This document shows, piece by piece, positions 49,682 to 59,637 of a stretch of 64,000 bases of DNA. The DNA lies in assembly GCA_902760315.1 (NCBI GenBank), contig CACWFV010000008.1:78212-142211 (forward strand), written 5' to 3'. Each line of letters opens with the position of its first letter. Position 1 is the stretch's first letter. The DNA is from an uncultured Bacteroidales bacterium. Its GTDB lineage: Bacteria; Bacteroidota; Bacteroidia; Bacteroidales; Bacteroidaceae. A program made the position numbers and the translations under genes. The notes under the pieces were generated by a model. It worked only from the letters and a program-made list of their open reading frames with translations. It searched no databases and was not told the DNA's origin.

Positions 49682-51379
49682 TTAAATTATCATGGAGTTG
49701 AATACAAAACAATTTGCGAAGCGTGGCAGGCCGCACAAGGTGGTGCGCCAGCCCCTGGAGATCGTCACCGAACAATGTTGCAACTGGCTCTCGACCTTAG
49801 GTATATCTGCGACAACCAGCCCAAGCTGGTCGATAGGGCCTTGCGAGAGTGTGGATTTGTACAAGACATCATCCGAGAGCGAGGGGAAGAAGAGGTCAGG
49901 GCAGTTGCTGATACGGCTTGTGAAAGAAGGATGTACAAGGACATCCCCAAGAGGATGCAAGGGGTGCTTGAAAGTGTGGGTATTCACAACAGCCAGCCGA
50001 CAACAACTCAGCGACCTGTGGCAACAGTTGACGTGCCTTACGATCAGTTCGCTGAAAGGCTGGAACCTCTCCTTAGCGCTCCTTATGCCGAGGCCTGTCG
50101 TGGAGTGAGCAGGGCGAACTGGCTGGGTGCCGTCTTTGCCTCGGGAGCGATGTACTGTACCTTGTTGACACGCTGCTGGTACAAGCACTACGATGGTGGC
50201 ATACAGCGACTGAACCCGCAGGTGCTGATTATCGGACACCCTGCCAGTGGTAAGTCGTTTGCCAAGCAGCTAGACGACCAGATAATGTGTTCTATGCGAG
50301 CACAGGATGAAGAGGTCCGCTTGGCTGAAACCCGCTACAAACAGGAGCAGAAGAAGCGTGGCACCAGCAGCAAGGCACAGAAGCAGGACGCATTGGTGGA
50401 GCCTGAGGGCATGATTAGGTATCTGCCCACCAAGACCTCGAACAACATCTTCTTCCGTCGCTTGAAGAGGGCAAAGGAGATTGTCAACGGGGAGCAGCTG
50501 CCACTGCATCTGTATATGTTCGACTCGGAACTGGATTCGTCGATTAGTGCACAGAGCGGTGGTGCATGGATTGGCAAGCACGACCTCGAACTGAAAGCGT
50601 TTCATAACGAGCTCAGTGGTGTGGACTATGCCAATGGTGACTCAATCAACGACATCCTGCCCGTCTACTGGAACAGCGTAACAACGGGTACAAACGTTAG
50701 CCTGCACAAGAAGTTCACGCTCCGCAACATCAACGACGGACTGTGTAGCCGTGTGGCCATCTTCCTGATGGAGCGGGCCAACTTCAAAATGGTACGTAAG
50801 AACGTGGTAGATTGGAAGACCAACGAAGAGTTGAAGCAGTGGGGCTTCAAGATGGAACAGCTGCATGGCGAACTGCCATTGGAAAGGCTGGTAGACCACG
50901 TCTATAATCTCTGCGAGTTGTCTGCACAAGAGGCAGAGGCAGCTGGCGACCTGGTGCTGGACTACCTCAGAAAGCGTGCCGTGTTCTATGCCACATGGTT
51001 TACTATTCCTCGCATCGTAGCCCGCCAGTACAACGAGTTCAAAAAGACGGGAAAGCTGGAAGTCACTGACGACGACCTGAAATTCTCCACGCTGATGTAC
51101 GATGCCGTCATCTGGTTTCAAGACTATTTCTTTGGTCAGATGCTGCAAGACTCGTGGGACAATGCGGAACGCGAATATGTGCCTCGTCGAAAGAACTCGA
51201 AGAATGCAGATGCTTACAGCAGTCTGCCTGAAACCTTCACCACGAAGGACGTGCAACAGGTATTGGACTTGGAGATGGAGGCAGCATCTAAACAGTGCCA
51301 ACGATGGGTAACGCATGGATTCGTAGAGCGAGTGAAGAAAGGGAAATACAAAAAAATAATTTCCGAAATTATTTTTTAA
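49619..51379 (+). CDS. DUF3987 helicase-like protein
   Basis: 586 residues from a GTG at 49,619. The first 21 residues are a KEV repeat encoded by 9-bp GAAGTTAAA units. The first recognisable part is YHGVEYKTICEAWQAAQ (about 24 onward); then Walker A LIIGHPASGKSFAKQL at about 202-217 and a Walker-B-like LYMFDSELDSS at about 297-307. DUF3987 proteins are predicted replicative helicases of mobile elements. The 3' end codes for a winged-helix-like tail (TKDVQQVLDLEMEAASKQCQ). No integrase or relaxase is near. Confidence 0.85.
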   Translation: MKEVKEVKEDKEVKEVKEVKELNYHGVEYKTICEAWQAAQGGAPAPGDRHRTMLQLALDLRYICDNQPKLVDRALRECGFVQDIIRERGEEEVRAVADTACERRMYKDIPKRMQGVLESVGIHNSQPTTTQRPVATVDVPYDQFAERLEPLLSAPYAEACRGVSRANWLGAVFASGAMYCTLLTRCWYKHYDGGIQRLNPQVLIIGHPASGKSFAKQLDDQIMCSMRAQDEEVRLAETRYKQEQKKRGTSSKAQKQDALVEPEGMIRYLPTKTSNNIFFRRLKRAKEIVNGEQLPLHLYMFDSELDSSISAQSGGAWIGKHDLELKAFHNELSGVDYANGDSINDILPVYWNSVTTGTNVSLHKKFTLRNINDGLCSRVAIFLMERANFKMVRKNVVDWKTNEELKQWGFKMEQLHGELPLERLVDHVYNLCELSAQEAEAAGDLVLDYLRKRAVFYATWFTIPRIVARQYNEFKKTGKLEVTDDDLKFSTLMYDAVIWFQDYFFGQMLQDSWDNAEREYVPRRKNSKNADAYSSLPETFTTKDVQQVLDLEMEAASKQCQRWVTHGFVERVKKGKYKKIISEIIF

Positions 51380-51474
51380 TGTAAAAATTTAAAAATGTAA
51401 TAATGTAAAAATCTGAGTGTGGCGAAGCAATAAAGATGTTTAAAGAGTTAACGATGTTAAAGGAGTAAACGAAA

Positions 51475-51500
51475 AAAAAGAGGGCCGAAACCCTCTTTTT
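51475..51500. terminator. Bidirectional terminator between replication module and lipoprotein
   Basis: AAAAAGAGGG (51,475-51,484) pairs with CCCTCTTTTT (51,491-51,500) with loop CCGAAA. A- and T-runs on both sides let it serve both strands. Confidence 0.9.
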
Positions 51501-51519
51501 TTGTTTGCTTAGGTTGTTG

Positions 51520-52046
51520 CTATTCTCTGGCAAAGCAACCTGAGCTTGTAGCATGATACTCGTCATTGACTCCACGAGTGATACCACGTGTCCAATAGCT
51601 CCAGTTGAAGGTGCGGTCGTAGTCGAGCGTGAAGTAAGTGCGCGTGTCGCTGTAGCCATCGTCCATGGAGCCGCTGAAGTGGTAGTCGTCGAGCACGTAG
51701 TCGTAGATGACGATGTCAGTATAGTTGCGGTCATAGTACTGGATGCGGATGTCGCCATGCACGAGTTCCAGCGGAAATCGCAATACCAGTAGTCTTGATG
51801 CGGACTGCGGGCATCATAGTCCAATTCGTAGCCCCAGCCGCCATAGGCATTCTCGCGCTCGAAGTAGAAGGCGGTGCGATAGGAGTTACCCGTCTCACCC
51901 CAGCGGTCGTAATAGTAATTATCGATATATCCGGTCCAGGTGCCTTCAAGCGTACGTGCCTCCATGCGGTCGTCGTCGATGTCGCAACCGGTAAGTGTGA
52001 AGAGGGTCACTGTTATCAGGATGAGGGATGTATAAATCTGTTTCAT
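51520..52046 (-). pseudogene. Frameshifted lipoprotein gene
   Basis: From ATG at 52,046 the frame gives a lipobox (LFTLTGC), then LEGTWTGYIDNYYYDRWG and DYWYCDFRW, typical of a small secreted beta-sandwich protein. At about 51,768 the frame is lost. The other frame continues sensibly (ELVHGDIRIQYYDRN, YVLDDYHFSGSMDDGYSD, FTLDYDRTFNWSYWTRG) to a stop at 51,520. Adding one G to TGGAAC would restore WELVHGD. Either a real single-base deletion or a sequencing error. Without repair the reading frame runs on to 51,369 in low-complexity Ser/Thr sequence. Confidence 0.8.
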
Positions 52047-52189
52047 AGCTGTATGGTTTTAAAGTTCGACTTGAGTTGTTTTATTATACTGCAAAGATAA
52101 AGGCATTTCAGTACACGTGCAAATGGAAAATCCTATTTGTCGGTAGGGAAATGCCTATTATCGATGCGGGAAAGTAGCAGAAATGGCCA

Positions 52190-53470
52190 CTATTCCTGTT
52201 TCTTACCAAACTGGGGGTCGACCTTGATGAATGCAGTAACGGCAAACGTTATCAGACACAGGAACATGACAATAATAAAGAATTGCCGATAGCCCAGCAT
52301 GTCCTTCATCCAGCCAGATATCATGCCCGGCAGCATCAGTCCCAGATAAGAGATAGCCGTGCAGAAAGCATAGTGCGACGTCTGGAAATGGCCCTTCGAG
52401 AAGTAGAGCATATAGAGCGTCAGTGCCGTAAAGCCCAGTCCATAGCCAAACTGTTCGATGAAGATGCACGAGCTGATGAGTACCAGGTTGTCGGGCATGG
52501 CATAGCTCATGTAAACGTAGACTATGTCAGGCAGCGTGATGGCGCAAACCATGGGCCATAGCCAGCGTTTAAAGCCGTCGCGCCCGGCCAGCAGGCCGCC
52601 GAGGATGCCGCCGAGTGTGAGTCCTATGACGCCGATGGTACCACTGGCCAGTCCAAACTCTTGTGGCGAGAGTCCCAGTCCTCCGGCAGAATGGGGACGC
52701 ATCAGGAACGTAACGCTCATCTTGCCCAGTAGTGCTTCCGGAAACCTGTAGAAGAGCAGAAAGAGCATGGCATAAAGCATCTCGCGCGGCGGCAACTTCT
52801 GGAAGAACGTGCGGAAGGCTGTCACAATTCCCGTAGCCACCTCACGGGCGTTGGTGTGGTGGCGCTGGTCAGCGCTGGAACGCGGCATGATATAGACATG
52901 ATAGAGCCAGATGGCTAGGAAGAGCGCCGCCAGTCCGTAGAATACGAGACTCCAGGTGAAGGCCTTCTGATTGCGGAACACCACTTGCAGTATGCCAGCC
53001 ACGGGGATGAGCACGCCATTGCCGAAGATGACGGCCAGCCGGTAGAATGTGTTGCGAATACCGACAAACCAGACCTGCTGGTGGTCGTCGAGCTCCAGCA
53101 TATAGTAGCCGTCGGCGGCAATATCGTGGGTGGCACTGCTGAAAGCCATCAGGAAGAAGAAGCACATAGTACCCTGGAACCATAGTGGCGTATTCAGCGT
53201 GAATGCCACGCCCGCCAGCGACGAGCCCAGCAGCAGCTGCATGGTGAGCACCCACCAGCGCTTAGTTTTATAGAGGTCTACGAAGGGGCTCCACAGAGGT
53301 TTCACCACCCAGGGCAGTCCCAGCCAACCGGTATAGAGTGCAATGTCGGTATCACTCATGCCCAACTGCATATACATCACAACGGCAACGGTCATCACCA
53401 CCACGTTGGGCAAGCCTTCGCCGATATACAAGGTGGGTATCCACCACCAAGGATTTCTTTTTTGTTCCAT
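52190..53470 (-). CDS. AmpG-like MFS permease
   Basis: 426 residues, about 12 membrane helices. Opening WWWIPTLYIGEGLPN, then TDIALYTGWLGLPWVVKPLWSPFVDLYKTKRWWV, which is the MFS A-motif area of AmpG-type carriers. AmpG imports anhydro-muropeptides for cell-wall recycling. It begins 3 bp after the stop of the GT/DUF4922/SpoIID fusion gene upstream, so they share an operon. The family match is good; substrate is inferred. Confidence 0.88.
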   Translation of the reverse strand: MEQKRNPWWWIPTLYIGEGLPNVVVMTVAVVMYMQLGMSDTDIALYTGWLGLPWVVKPLWSPFVDLYKTKRWWVLTMQLLLGSSLAGVAFTLNTPLWFQGTMCFFFLMAFSSATHDIAADGYYMLELDDHQQVWFVGIRNTFYRLAVIFGNGVLIPVAGILQVVFRNQKAFTWSLVFYGLAALFLAIWLYHVYIMPRSSADQRHHTNAREVATGIVTAFRTFFQKLPPREMLYAMLFLLFYRFPEALLGKMSVTFLMRPHSAGGLGLSPQEFGLASGTIGVIGLTLGGILGGLLAGRDGFKRWLWPMVCAITLPDIVYVYMSYAMPDNLVLISSCIFIEQFGYGLGFTALTLYMLYFSKGHFQTSHYAFCTAISYLGLMLPGMISGWMKDMLGYRQFFIIVMFLCLITFAVTAFIKVDPQFGKKQE

Positions 53471-53472
53471 TC

Positions 53473-56400
53473 TTAATAGATTTTTTTAATTTCTGCTCCA
53501 CGATAGTAGTGCAGCAGGATTTCATCATAACGGTAGCCCTGCTGTCCCATGACGGCAGCGCCTATCTGACAGAGACCCACACCGTGGCCCCACCCTTTGC
53601 CGTGCAGACGGAATCCGTTGGCCGTCTTCTCCACGTCGAAGGCACTGCTGTAGAGGTGGCTCTCGCTAAGCGCACGTCGTATTTCCAGCTCTTTGCCGAT
53701 GGTGAAGGTCTTCTTGGTTCCCACAATCTTCAGCTTCCAGATGCGTCCGCTCTTGCCACGCTCCAGGGGGATGAGGTCCTGAATGGTGCCGAAGTCGTCC
53801 TTCAGTTTCTCGTTGACAAGTCTGGAGAGTTCCTCCGTCGAGTATTCCACCGTCCAGCGGTAGAAGTCGTTGGTCTCCTGGTCGTAGTCGTTCAGTACCT
53901 GCGAGAGTACCGCCTTGTCGTGCGTATTGCAGAAGGGATCCTCGACGCTGACCAGATAGGGCTTGGGAGTGTCCTCCCAACAGTACTGGAACTCCTCGGT
54001 GACACCACCGCAACACTTGGAGAAGCGGGCGTCGCAGATGTCGTCGTCGTAGCACAGTATCTGTCCGCGGGTTGCCTTCAGTGCCTGTTCCACGTTCTTG
54101 CTGGTCTGTTTGGTAATGCCCTGATAGCGCTGGCAGTGGTCGTCGGCACAGACGTCGAAGATGGTATGGTCCTCACGGTCGTACCAGCGGATGAGTTCGT
54201 CGTCCTTCTTGACAAACGAGAAGAAGCCGTTCTTCTGTTCCTTATTGGCCTCTCGGCGGCGCATCTGTGCCAACAGCCATGAACGGCTGATGACGGCGTG
54301 AGCCTTCAACAACTCCAGACCGGCGGTAGCCTTCATTTCGCTGGAGATGACCGATGCCAGATAGCTTTCTACCGGCAGTTCGTTGATGGCCGTAATCTTG
54401 TCAGACTCCACCACCAGGCGCAGCGTGCCCAGGAATATCTGGGTCTCCTTGCGCTCCCAATGGAAATTGACGCCGATGGTGACATCGTAGAGCGAGAACG
54501 ACGACTGCGAGGACTGCGGTTTGAAGGTCAGTGAGCGATACTGATTGCCGTTCCACAGGATGCCGCCTTCAGAGAATTCTACTATTTGTTCACCACTGAT
54601 TACCTCGCCCTTGGCCTCGTAAGCTCCATTGAGCGAGAAGTGGATTTTCTGACCGCTGACGATGCCTACCGTGACGTCGGGCTGATGCTTCAAGACCAGC
54701 GACGACTGATTGGACGACAGTGGTGTCTGCTGCAGGCGCTTTACGACCTGCTGAGCCTGTTCCGGCGTGATGCTCACCTCTCGATAGATGTCGAGAATGA
54801 GTTCCAGGGTCAGCCGGCGGAAGTCTTGCTCGCGCGGTGTAACAATAAGTCCACCCATGTCAACGGCTCCCGGACTGATGATGTATTGTGCGTCGCCCTC
54901 AGCGGTGTAGCAGTCAGGCCTGTGTTTCCTGCGTGGCAGTACCACGCTGACGAGGCTGCCTCCCCCACTCCACGCTATGATGTTCATCATGGGTTCGGTG
55001 TTGTCGGCTGACGGCGGCAGACATCTGTAGAGTTGCTTGAAGAGCTGTTCGCCCGCCTCCACATCGTGGCTTTTGATGACAAAGGCCGTAGCGGGGTAGT
55101 CGGACAGTTGCCAAATACCGGCATCGTCGTCCAGCTTGACGATTTCTGCCATGTTGCGACTGAGCCGCTGCCAGGAGCACTGTATGGGCAGTATGCCGCT
55201 ACTGACGGCCTGCAGGTGAGCATGGTCTGGAGCCGATGCGCCACAGTGTGGACCATTATATAATAAGGTGAGATCAGCGTTACGCTGTGCCAGTTGCAAC
55301 AGCTCGCCATACATGGGCAGTATGCGCTGTGCCCGGTGGCGCAAGGTAGGAATGGTAAAGTGAACCGGCAGTATGGGATACGGATTGACCAACAACTCAT
55401 AGAGCCCGTCAAGAGTACGGTGCATCTGTTCCTTCGGCCTGTTCTTGGCACACAGGAAACAGGGGCGCTGGGCTATCGACTTGGCATCTATCTTGGCACC
55501 AGTGGACGCAATACGCGCTGGATTCCACTGGGCCATCAGCGAAAACGTGTCGTCAGCCAGTTCGCGGGTCTGTACGCTCTCCAGGTCACGGTAGCGCTGG
55601 CGCACGTCGTCCCAGATTTGGAGCTGGCGGTTAAAGAATCGCATCAGTGCCGAATCGCCCAACACGCCGGCAGCTCCACTGTTCATCTGCTGACGGGCAT
55701 GAAGTTCGATGGTACGCAGGCGGTCCTTATAGAGGTTGTTGGCATTGACTTTCTCTACCGACAGGGCAGCATCGGAATTGCCACCCCAGCGACGACAGAG
55801 GTAGAGCTCGGTGTAGATGCGTCCTATGCGGTAGCGGCGCGAGAACATCAGTCCCAGCGCATAGTCCTCGCCATAAGAGGTATTGGGAAACTGCACCTGA
55901 CGCAACAGCGGGGTGAAGAATGCCCGTGGTGCTCCCAAACCATTGATGCGCAGTGCGTTGTTAGGCCCGTTCTCGTCAGTCCACTCCTTGTGGTCTATGA
56001 GTCCGGGCGGCAGGGTGCGCAATTCAAAGTCGCACATGCGGTACGAGCCTATCACCATAGCAGCCTTCTGTTCATAGAAAGCGTCGACCACGGTCTGCAG
56101 CGTCTTGGGAGATGAGTACAGGTCGTCAGAATCCAGCTGCACGGCAAAGCGTCCGCAACGTGCGCTGTTGATGGCCTGATTCCAGCAGCCTCCAATGCCA
56201 AGGTCTGTGCGCTCAGGCACTATTACGCAGAGTTTGTCGCCATGCTGTTGTGCCATGTCAGCCAGTATATGGGAAGTGCCGTCAGTGGAGTGGTTGTCAA
56301 CGACGATGACATTATAGCGGAAGGCCGTTTTCTGGGCCAGTGCGCTCTCAACGGCATCGCGGATGGTCTTTTCCCTGTTGTAGACGGGTATGACCACCGA

Positions 56401-57153
56401 GGCCTCCACATCGAAGTCTTGCTCGGCAAAGTCAACGTCGGCATACTGTGATGTGTCTACCAATGCGTCCAGTTGGCGCAGGTGCTGTGTGCAGGCCTGT
56501 TCCATTTCTATCTGCACCTCGCGGTTGCGGGGGTTCACGTAGTCAAACTGTTTCTCACCGGAGGCTCTGAGGTCGTGCTCTTCCTCTGTATATAGGTATT
56601 CGTTCAGATGCAACAGAGCGCCTTTGCGACTCAAGAACAAACGCAGGTCGTACAGTCCGGCGTACTGATAGTCTTGAGCATGGTCAGCAGCGGCATACTG
56701 TCGCAGGAGTTCAGCACGCACCAGCCACACGCTGCCGAAGTCGAAGTCGTCGCGCAGTGCACCTTGCTGATAGTCGATGACCGGATGCTGACACCTTACG
56801 CCGTTCTCCATGGTGTAGCGGTCGCTGTAGACCATGGCGGCGCCGGTATCGCCAGCCACCAGCGCCATTCGCTCCAGTGCCGACGGTCCCAACTGCAGCG
56901 TTGACGGCTTCAGGCACAACAGGGCGTAGGTGGCTTCTGCGTACTCAGCTATCAGTCTGATGAATGCGGTGCTTGTCAGGTTATGGGTAGTCAGCAGCTT
57001 GCAGTCTTTAGGAACTTCCATCTGCGCAGCCTGTTCGTTGCTAACCAGAAGGCAAATATTCCTTACCGTCACGCTGCGCCGCAGTTGCTCTATAGCAGGC
57101 ATGGCGTCAGCAAGTGACTGGCAAGCAATGAAGCAATCGGTTTTCTGTTTCAT
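53473..57153 (-). CDS. Glycosyltransferase-DUF4922-SpoIID fusion protein
   Basis: 1,226 residues, three or four modules in order. About 1-240 is a degenerate glycosyltransferase-like region. About 250-480 is a GT2 domain ([20 protein letters not shown], DxD-type QLDSDDLYS at about 341, [11 protein letters not shown]). About 545-830 is DUF4922, GalT/HIT-like, with CFLCAKNRP at about 567 and HAHLQ at about 648. About 840-1,226 is SpoIID-like ([15 protein letters not shown] at about 932, [15 protein letters not shown] at about 1,190), the fold of lytic transglycosylases. No signal peptide, so the murein-active module is puzzling. Promoter at 57,187. Confidence 0.85.
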   Translation of the reverse strand: MKQKTDCFIACQSLADAMPAIEQLRRSVTVRNICLLVSNEQAAQMEVPKDCKLLTTHNLTSTAFIRLIAEYAEATYALLCLKPSTLQLGPSALERMALVAGDTGAAMVYSDRYTMENGVRCQHPVIDYQQGALRDDFDFGSVWLVRAELLRQYAAADHAQDYQYAGLYDLRLFLSRKGALLHLNEYLYTEEEHDLRASGEKQFDYVNPRNREVQIEMEQACTQHLRQLDALVDTSQYADVDFAEQDFDVEASVVIPVYNREKTIRDAVESALAQKTAFRYNVIVVDNHSTDGTSHILADMAQQHGDKLCVIVPERTDLGIGGCWNQAINSARCGRFAVQLDSDDLYSSPKTLQTVVDAFYEQKAAMVIGSYRMCDFELRTLPPGLIDHKEWTDENGPNNALRINGLGAPRAFFTPLLRQVQFPNTSYGEDYALGLMFSRRYRIGRIYTELYLCRRWGGNSDAALSVEKVNANNLYKDRLRTIELHARQQMNSGAAGVLGDSALMRFFNRQLQIWDDVRQRYRDLESVQTRELADDTFSLMAQWNPARIASTGAKIDAKSIAQRPCFLCAKNRPKEQMHRTLDGLYELLVNPYPILPVHFTIPTLRHRAQRILPMYGELLQLAQRNADLTLLYNGPHCGASAPDHAHLQAVSSGILPIQCSWQRLSRNMAEIVKLDDDAGIWQLSDYPATAFVIKSHDVEAGEQLFKQLYRCLPPSADNTEPMMNIIAWSGGGSLVSVVLPRRKHRPDCYTAEGDAQYIISPGAVDMGGLIVTPREQDFRRLTLELILDIYREVSITPEQAQQVVKRLQQTPLSSNQSSLVLKHQPDVTVGIVSGQKIHFSLNGAYEAKGEVISGEQIVEFSEGGILWNGNQYRSLTFKPQSSQSSFSLYDVTIGVNFHWERKETQIFLGTLRLVVESDKITAINELPVESYLASVISSEMKATAGLELLKAHAVISRSWLLAQMRRREANKEQKNGFFSFVKKDDELIRWYDREDHTIFDVCADDHCQRYQGITKQTSKNVEQALKATRGQILCYDDDICDARFSKCCGGVTEEFQYCWEDTPKPYLVSVEDPFCNTHDKAVLSQVLNDYDQETNDFYRWTVEYSTEELSRLVNEKLKDDFGTIQDLIPLERGKSGRIWKLKIVGTKKTFTIGKELEIRRALSESHLYSSAFDVEKTANGFRLHGKGWGHGVGLCQIGAAVMGQQGYRYDEILLHYYRGAEIKKIY

Positions 57154-57186
57154 GTATTTTGCTTGTTTTCAGTAATTATTGTTGTG

Positions 57187-57194
57187 CAAAGGTA
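57187..57194 (-). promoter_or_regulatory. -7 promoter element of the fusion gene
   Basis: Minus-strand TACCTTTG, 33 bases before the ATG at 57,153. Confidence 0.6.
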
Positions 57195-57268
57195 CAAAGA
57201 ATTGACGAAAAACGCTAAGCTGCCAGCAATTTTTTCGCTTTTCGCTCTTCACTTTTCACTTTATTTCG

Positions 57269-57276
57269 TACCTTTG
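57269..57276 (+). promoter_or_regulatory. -7 promoter element of rlmN
   Basis: TACCTTTG ends five bases before the ATG at 57,282, which predicts a leaderless or nearly leaderless message. Confidence 0.6.
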
Positions 57277-57281
57277 CACCC

Positions 57282-58349
57282 ATGAATCCGCAAAAGAAAA
57301 GACTTTTGGGACTTACTCCGGCAGAGCTGAAAGCCCTTGTCGGGAGTTTGGGTATGCCTGCATTTACCGCCAGGCAGATAGCCCAATGGCTGTATGCGAA
57401 GCATGTAAAAAGTATTGACGAGATGACCAACATCTCGAAGCACAACCGCGAACTGCTCAGTGCCGAGTACGAGGTGGGGGCCATGCAGCCCATCGACCAC
57501 CAACGCTCCAAGGACGGTACCATCAAGTACCTCTTCCCGGTGGAGACGGGCGGCGGCGGACTGTTCGTAGAGACGGTGTTCATCCCCGACCACGACCGTG
57601 CCACGCTCTGCGTGTCGTGCCAGGTGGGATGCAAGATGAACTGTCTGTTTTGTCAGACCGGCAAACAAGGGTGGCAGGGCAACCTGACGGTGGCCGACAT
57701 CCTGAACCAAATATACGCATTGCCTCAGGTAGACCAGTTGACCAACATTGTCTTCATGGGACAGGGTGAGCCGATGGACAACCTCGACGCTGTACTGCGC
57801 GCTACGGAGGTGCTGACGGCCGACTGGGGATGGCAGTGGAGCCCCAAGCGCATCACGGTCAGCAGCGTGGGTGTCCGCAACAAGTTGAAGCGTTTTCTTG
57901 ACGAGAGCCAGTGCCACGTAGCCATCTCCATGCACTCACCGTTGCACGAGCAGCGCCTGCAGCTGATGCCTGCCGAGAAAGCCATGCCACTGGAGGAAAC
58001 CATCCGGTTGCTGAAGCAATACGACTTCACCCACCAGCGCCGCTGTTCGTTTGAGTATATCTGCTTTGGCGGGCTGAACGACTCGCCGCTCTACGGTCGC
58101 GAGATAGTGCGCCAGCTACAGGGACTGGAGTGTCGCGTCAACCTCATCCGTTTCCACGAAATACCAGACGTTGACCTGCCGGGCTCTAACGAGCAGCGCA
58201 TGGAAGCTCTGCGCGACTATCTCACGGCTCATGGCATTACGACTACCATCCGGGCCTCGCGCGGTCAAGACATCTTTGCAGCCTGCGGACTACTCTCCAC
58301 AGCCAGACAGTCAGAAGCGACAAAACAACACATTATTGACAGCGAATAA
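57282..58349 (+). CDS. rlmN: 23S rRNA (adenine2503-C2)-methyltransferase
   Basis: Radical SAM dual-specificity enzyme methylating A2503 in 23S rRNA and A37 in some tRNAs. 355 residues. Radical SAM cluster motif is CKMNCLFC (CxxxCxxC); GQGEPMDN follows; KRITVSSVGVRNK and HAISMHSP-type CHVAISMHSPL also match; the catalytic Cys near the C-terminus is in FAACGLLS. Cytoplasmic. It lies 11 bp before pdxA, so they may be one operon. Confidence 0.96.
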   Translation: MNPQKKRLLGLTPAELKALVGSLGMPAFTARQIAQWLYAKHVKSIDEMTNISKHNRELLSAEYEVGAMQPIDHQRSKDGTIKYLFPVETGGGGLFVETVFIPDHDRATLCVSCQVGCKMNCLFCQTGKQGWQGNLTVADILNQIYALPQVDQLTNIVFMGQGEPMDNLDAVLRATEVLTADWGWQWSPKRITVSSVGVRNKLKRFLDESQCHVAISMHSPLHEQRLQLMPAEKAMPLEETIRLLKQYDFTHQRRCSFEYICFGGLNDSPLYGREIVRQLQGLECRVNLIRFHEIPDVDLPGSNEQRMEALRDYLTAHGITTTIRASRGQDIFAACGLLSTARQSEATKQHIIDSE

Positions 58350-58360
58350 CTAAAACATAC

Positions 58361-59581
58361 ATGGAACAAGAAAAGAAAATACGCGTGGCCATCACGCAAG
58401 GAGATACCAACGGTGTAGGCTACGAGGTGATACTCAAGGTTTTTCAGGAACCGGCCATCCTCGAACTCTGCACACCCATCATCTATGGTTCGTCCAAGAT
58501 TGCGGCCTACCACAAGAAGGCACTCAACCTGGAGACTAACCTCCACATCATCCATACGGCTGAAGAGGCCACCGACGGACGCGTCAACCTGCTGGAGTGC
58601 ACAGACGCTGACACGAAGGTTGACTTCGGACAGCCTTCCGACGAAGCCGGCCATGCAGCGCTCTGTGCACTGGACCGTGCCATGACTGACTACCGAGGCT
58701 CACTCTACGACGTGCTGGTGACTGCCCCCATCAATAAAGCCACCATCCAGAGTCCGGACTTCAAATTTCCCGGTCATACGGAGTACATAGAGACTTGTCT
58801 GGGCGAAGGCCGCAAGGCGCTGATGATACTCATGAACGAAAGACTGCGCGTGGCACTCGTCACTACCCATCTGCCCGTCAAGGACATAGCCGGCGCCATC
58901 AGCAAGGAGGCCATCATCGAGAAGGCTACCATTTTCCATCAGGCACTACGCCGCGACTTCCGCATTTCCTGTCCGCGCATCGCGGTGCTCGCCCTGAACC
59001 CACATGCCGGCGACGACGGACTGCTGGGCAACGAGGAGAAAGACATCATTCTACCCGCCATTGAGCAGTTGGCCGAGAGTGGCATCCAGGCTTTCGGCCC
59101 CTACGCCGCTGACGGGTTCTTCGGCTCTGGCAACTTCAACTACTTCGACGGCGTGCTGGCCATGTACCACGACCAGGGACTGGCTCCCTTCAAGACCATT
59201 GCACTGGACGACGGTGTCAACTACACCGCCGGACTGCCCATTGTGCGCACCTCACCCGACCACGGTACGGCTTACGACATTGCCGGACAGGGCAAGGCCG
59301 ACGAGAACTCACTGCGTCAGGCCATCTACACTGCCATCGACATTTGGCGCAACCGTCAGGTGTATGACGAACCACTGCAGAACCCGCTGCCCAAGCTGTT
59401 TCACGAAAAGCGCGAAGATGGTAACCGTGCCCGCTTTGCACAACCACGCCCCAAGGATATGTTTAAGAAGGAGAAACCAGGCAGACCGGAAGGCAGACCC
59501 GAAGGCAGACCCGAAGGCAAACCTGAAGGCAGACCGGGGGGCAGAGCTGAGGACAAGGCAGAAACAGAGGCGAAAAGTTAA
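58361..59581 (+). CDS. pdxA: 4-hydroxythreonine-4-phosphate dehydrogenase with repeat tail
   Basis: NAD-dependent dehydrogenase of vitamin B6 synthesis (DXP-dependent pathway), metal-dependent. 406 residues; the family core is about 330-365. Signatures: ITQGDTNGVGYEVIL, FPGHTEYIETC with the metal His, LALNPHAGDDGLLGNEE, GPYAADGFFGSGN, AMYHDQGLAPFK, and the RTSPDHGTAYDIAGQG block. The last 30 residues are a low-complexity tail of RPEG/KPEG units encoded by a 12-bp DNA repeat (59,479-59,545), probably slippage-born and not catalytic. Confidence 0.94.
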   Translation: MEQEKKIRVAITQGDTNGVGYEVILKVFQEPAILELCTPIIYGSSKIAAYHKKALNLETNLHIIHTAEEATDGRVNLLECTDADTKVDFGQPSDEAGHAALCALDRAMTDYRGSLYDVLVTAPINKATIQSPDFKFPGHTEYIETCLGEGRKALMILMNERLRVALVTTHLPVKDIAGAISKEAIIEKATIFHQALRRDFRISCPRIAVLALNPHAGDDGLLGNEEKDIILPAIEQLAESGIQAFGPYAADGFFGSGNFNYFDGVLAMYHDQGLAPFKTIALDDGVNYTAGLPIVRTSPDHGTAYDIAGQGKADENSLRQAIYTAIDIWRNRQVYDEPLQNPLPKLFHEKREDGNRARFAQPRPKDMFKKEKPGRPEGRPEGRPEGKPEGRPGGRAEDKAETEAKS

Positions 59582-59620
59582 ATTTCTGCCAAAGTGTGCC
59601 ATAATGTCAGATTTTCTTTG

Positions 59621-59628
59621 TACCTTTG
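59621..59628 (+). promoter_or_regulatory. -7 promoter element of the sigma-54 activator gene
   Basis: TACCTTTG ends nine bases before the ATG at 59,638. Confidence 0.6.
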
Positions 59629-59637
59629 TCCGCTAAA

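Noticed and set aside
33188-51379. One single integrative element covering HU to DUF3987
   Set aside because: No integrase, relaxase or tRNA was found and the repeats R1/R2 enclose only part of the region.
51369-51519. Frameshifted 3' extension of the lipoprotein ORF
   Set aside because: Low-complexity Ser/Thr and hydrophobic residues arise from the wrong frame and cross the terminator.
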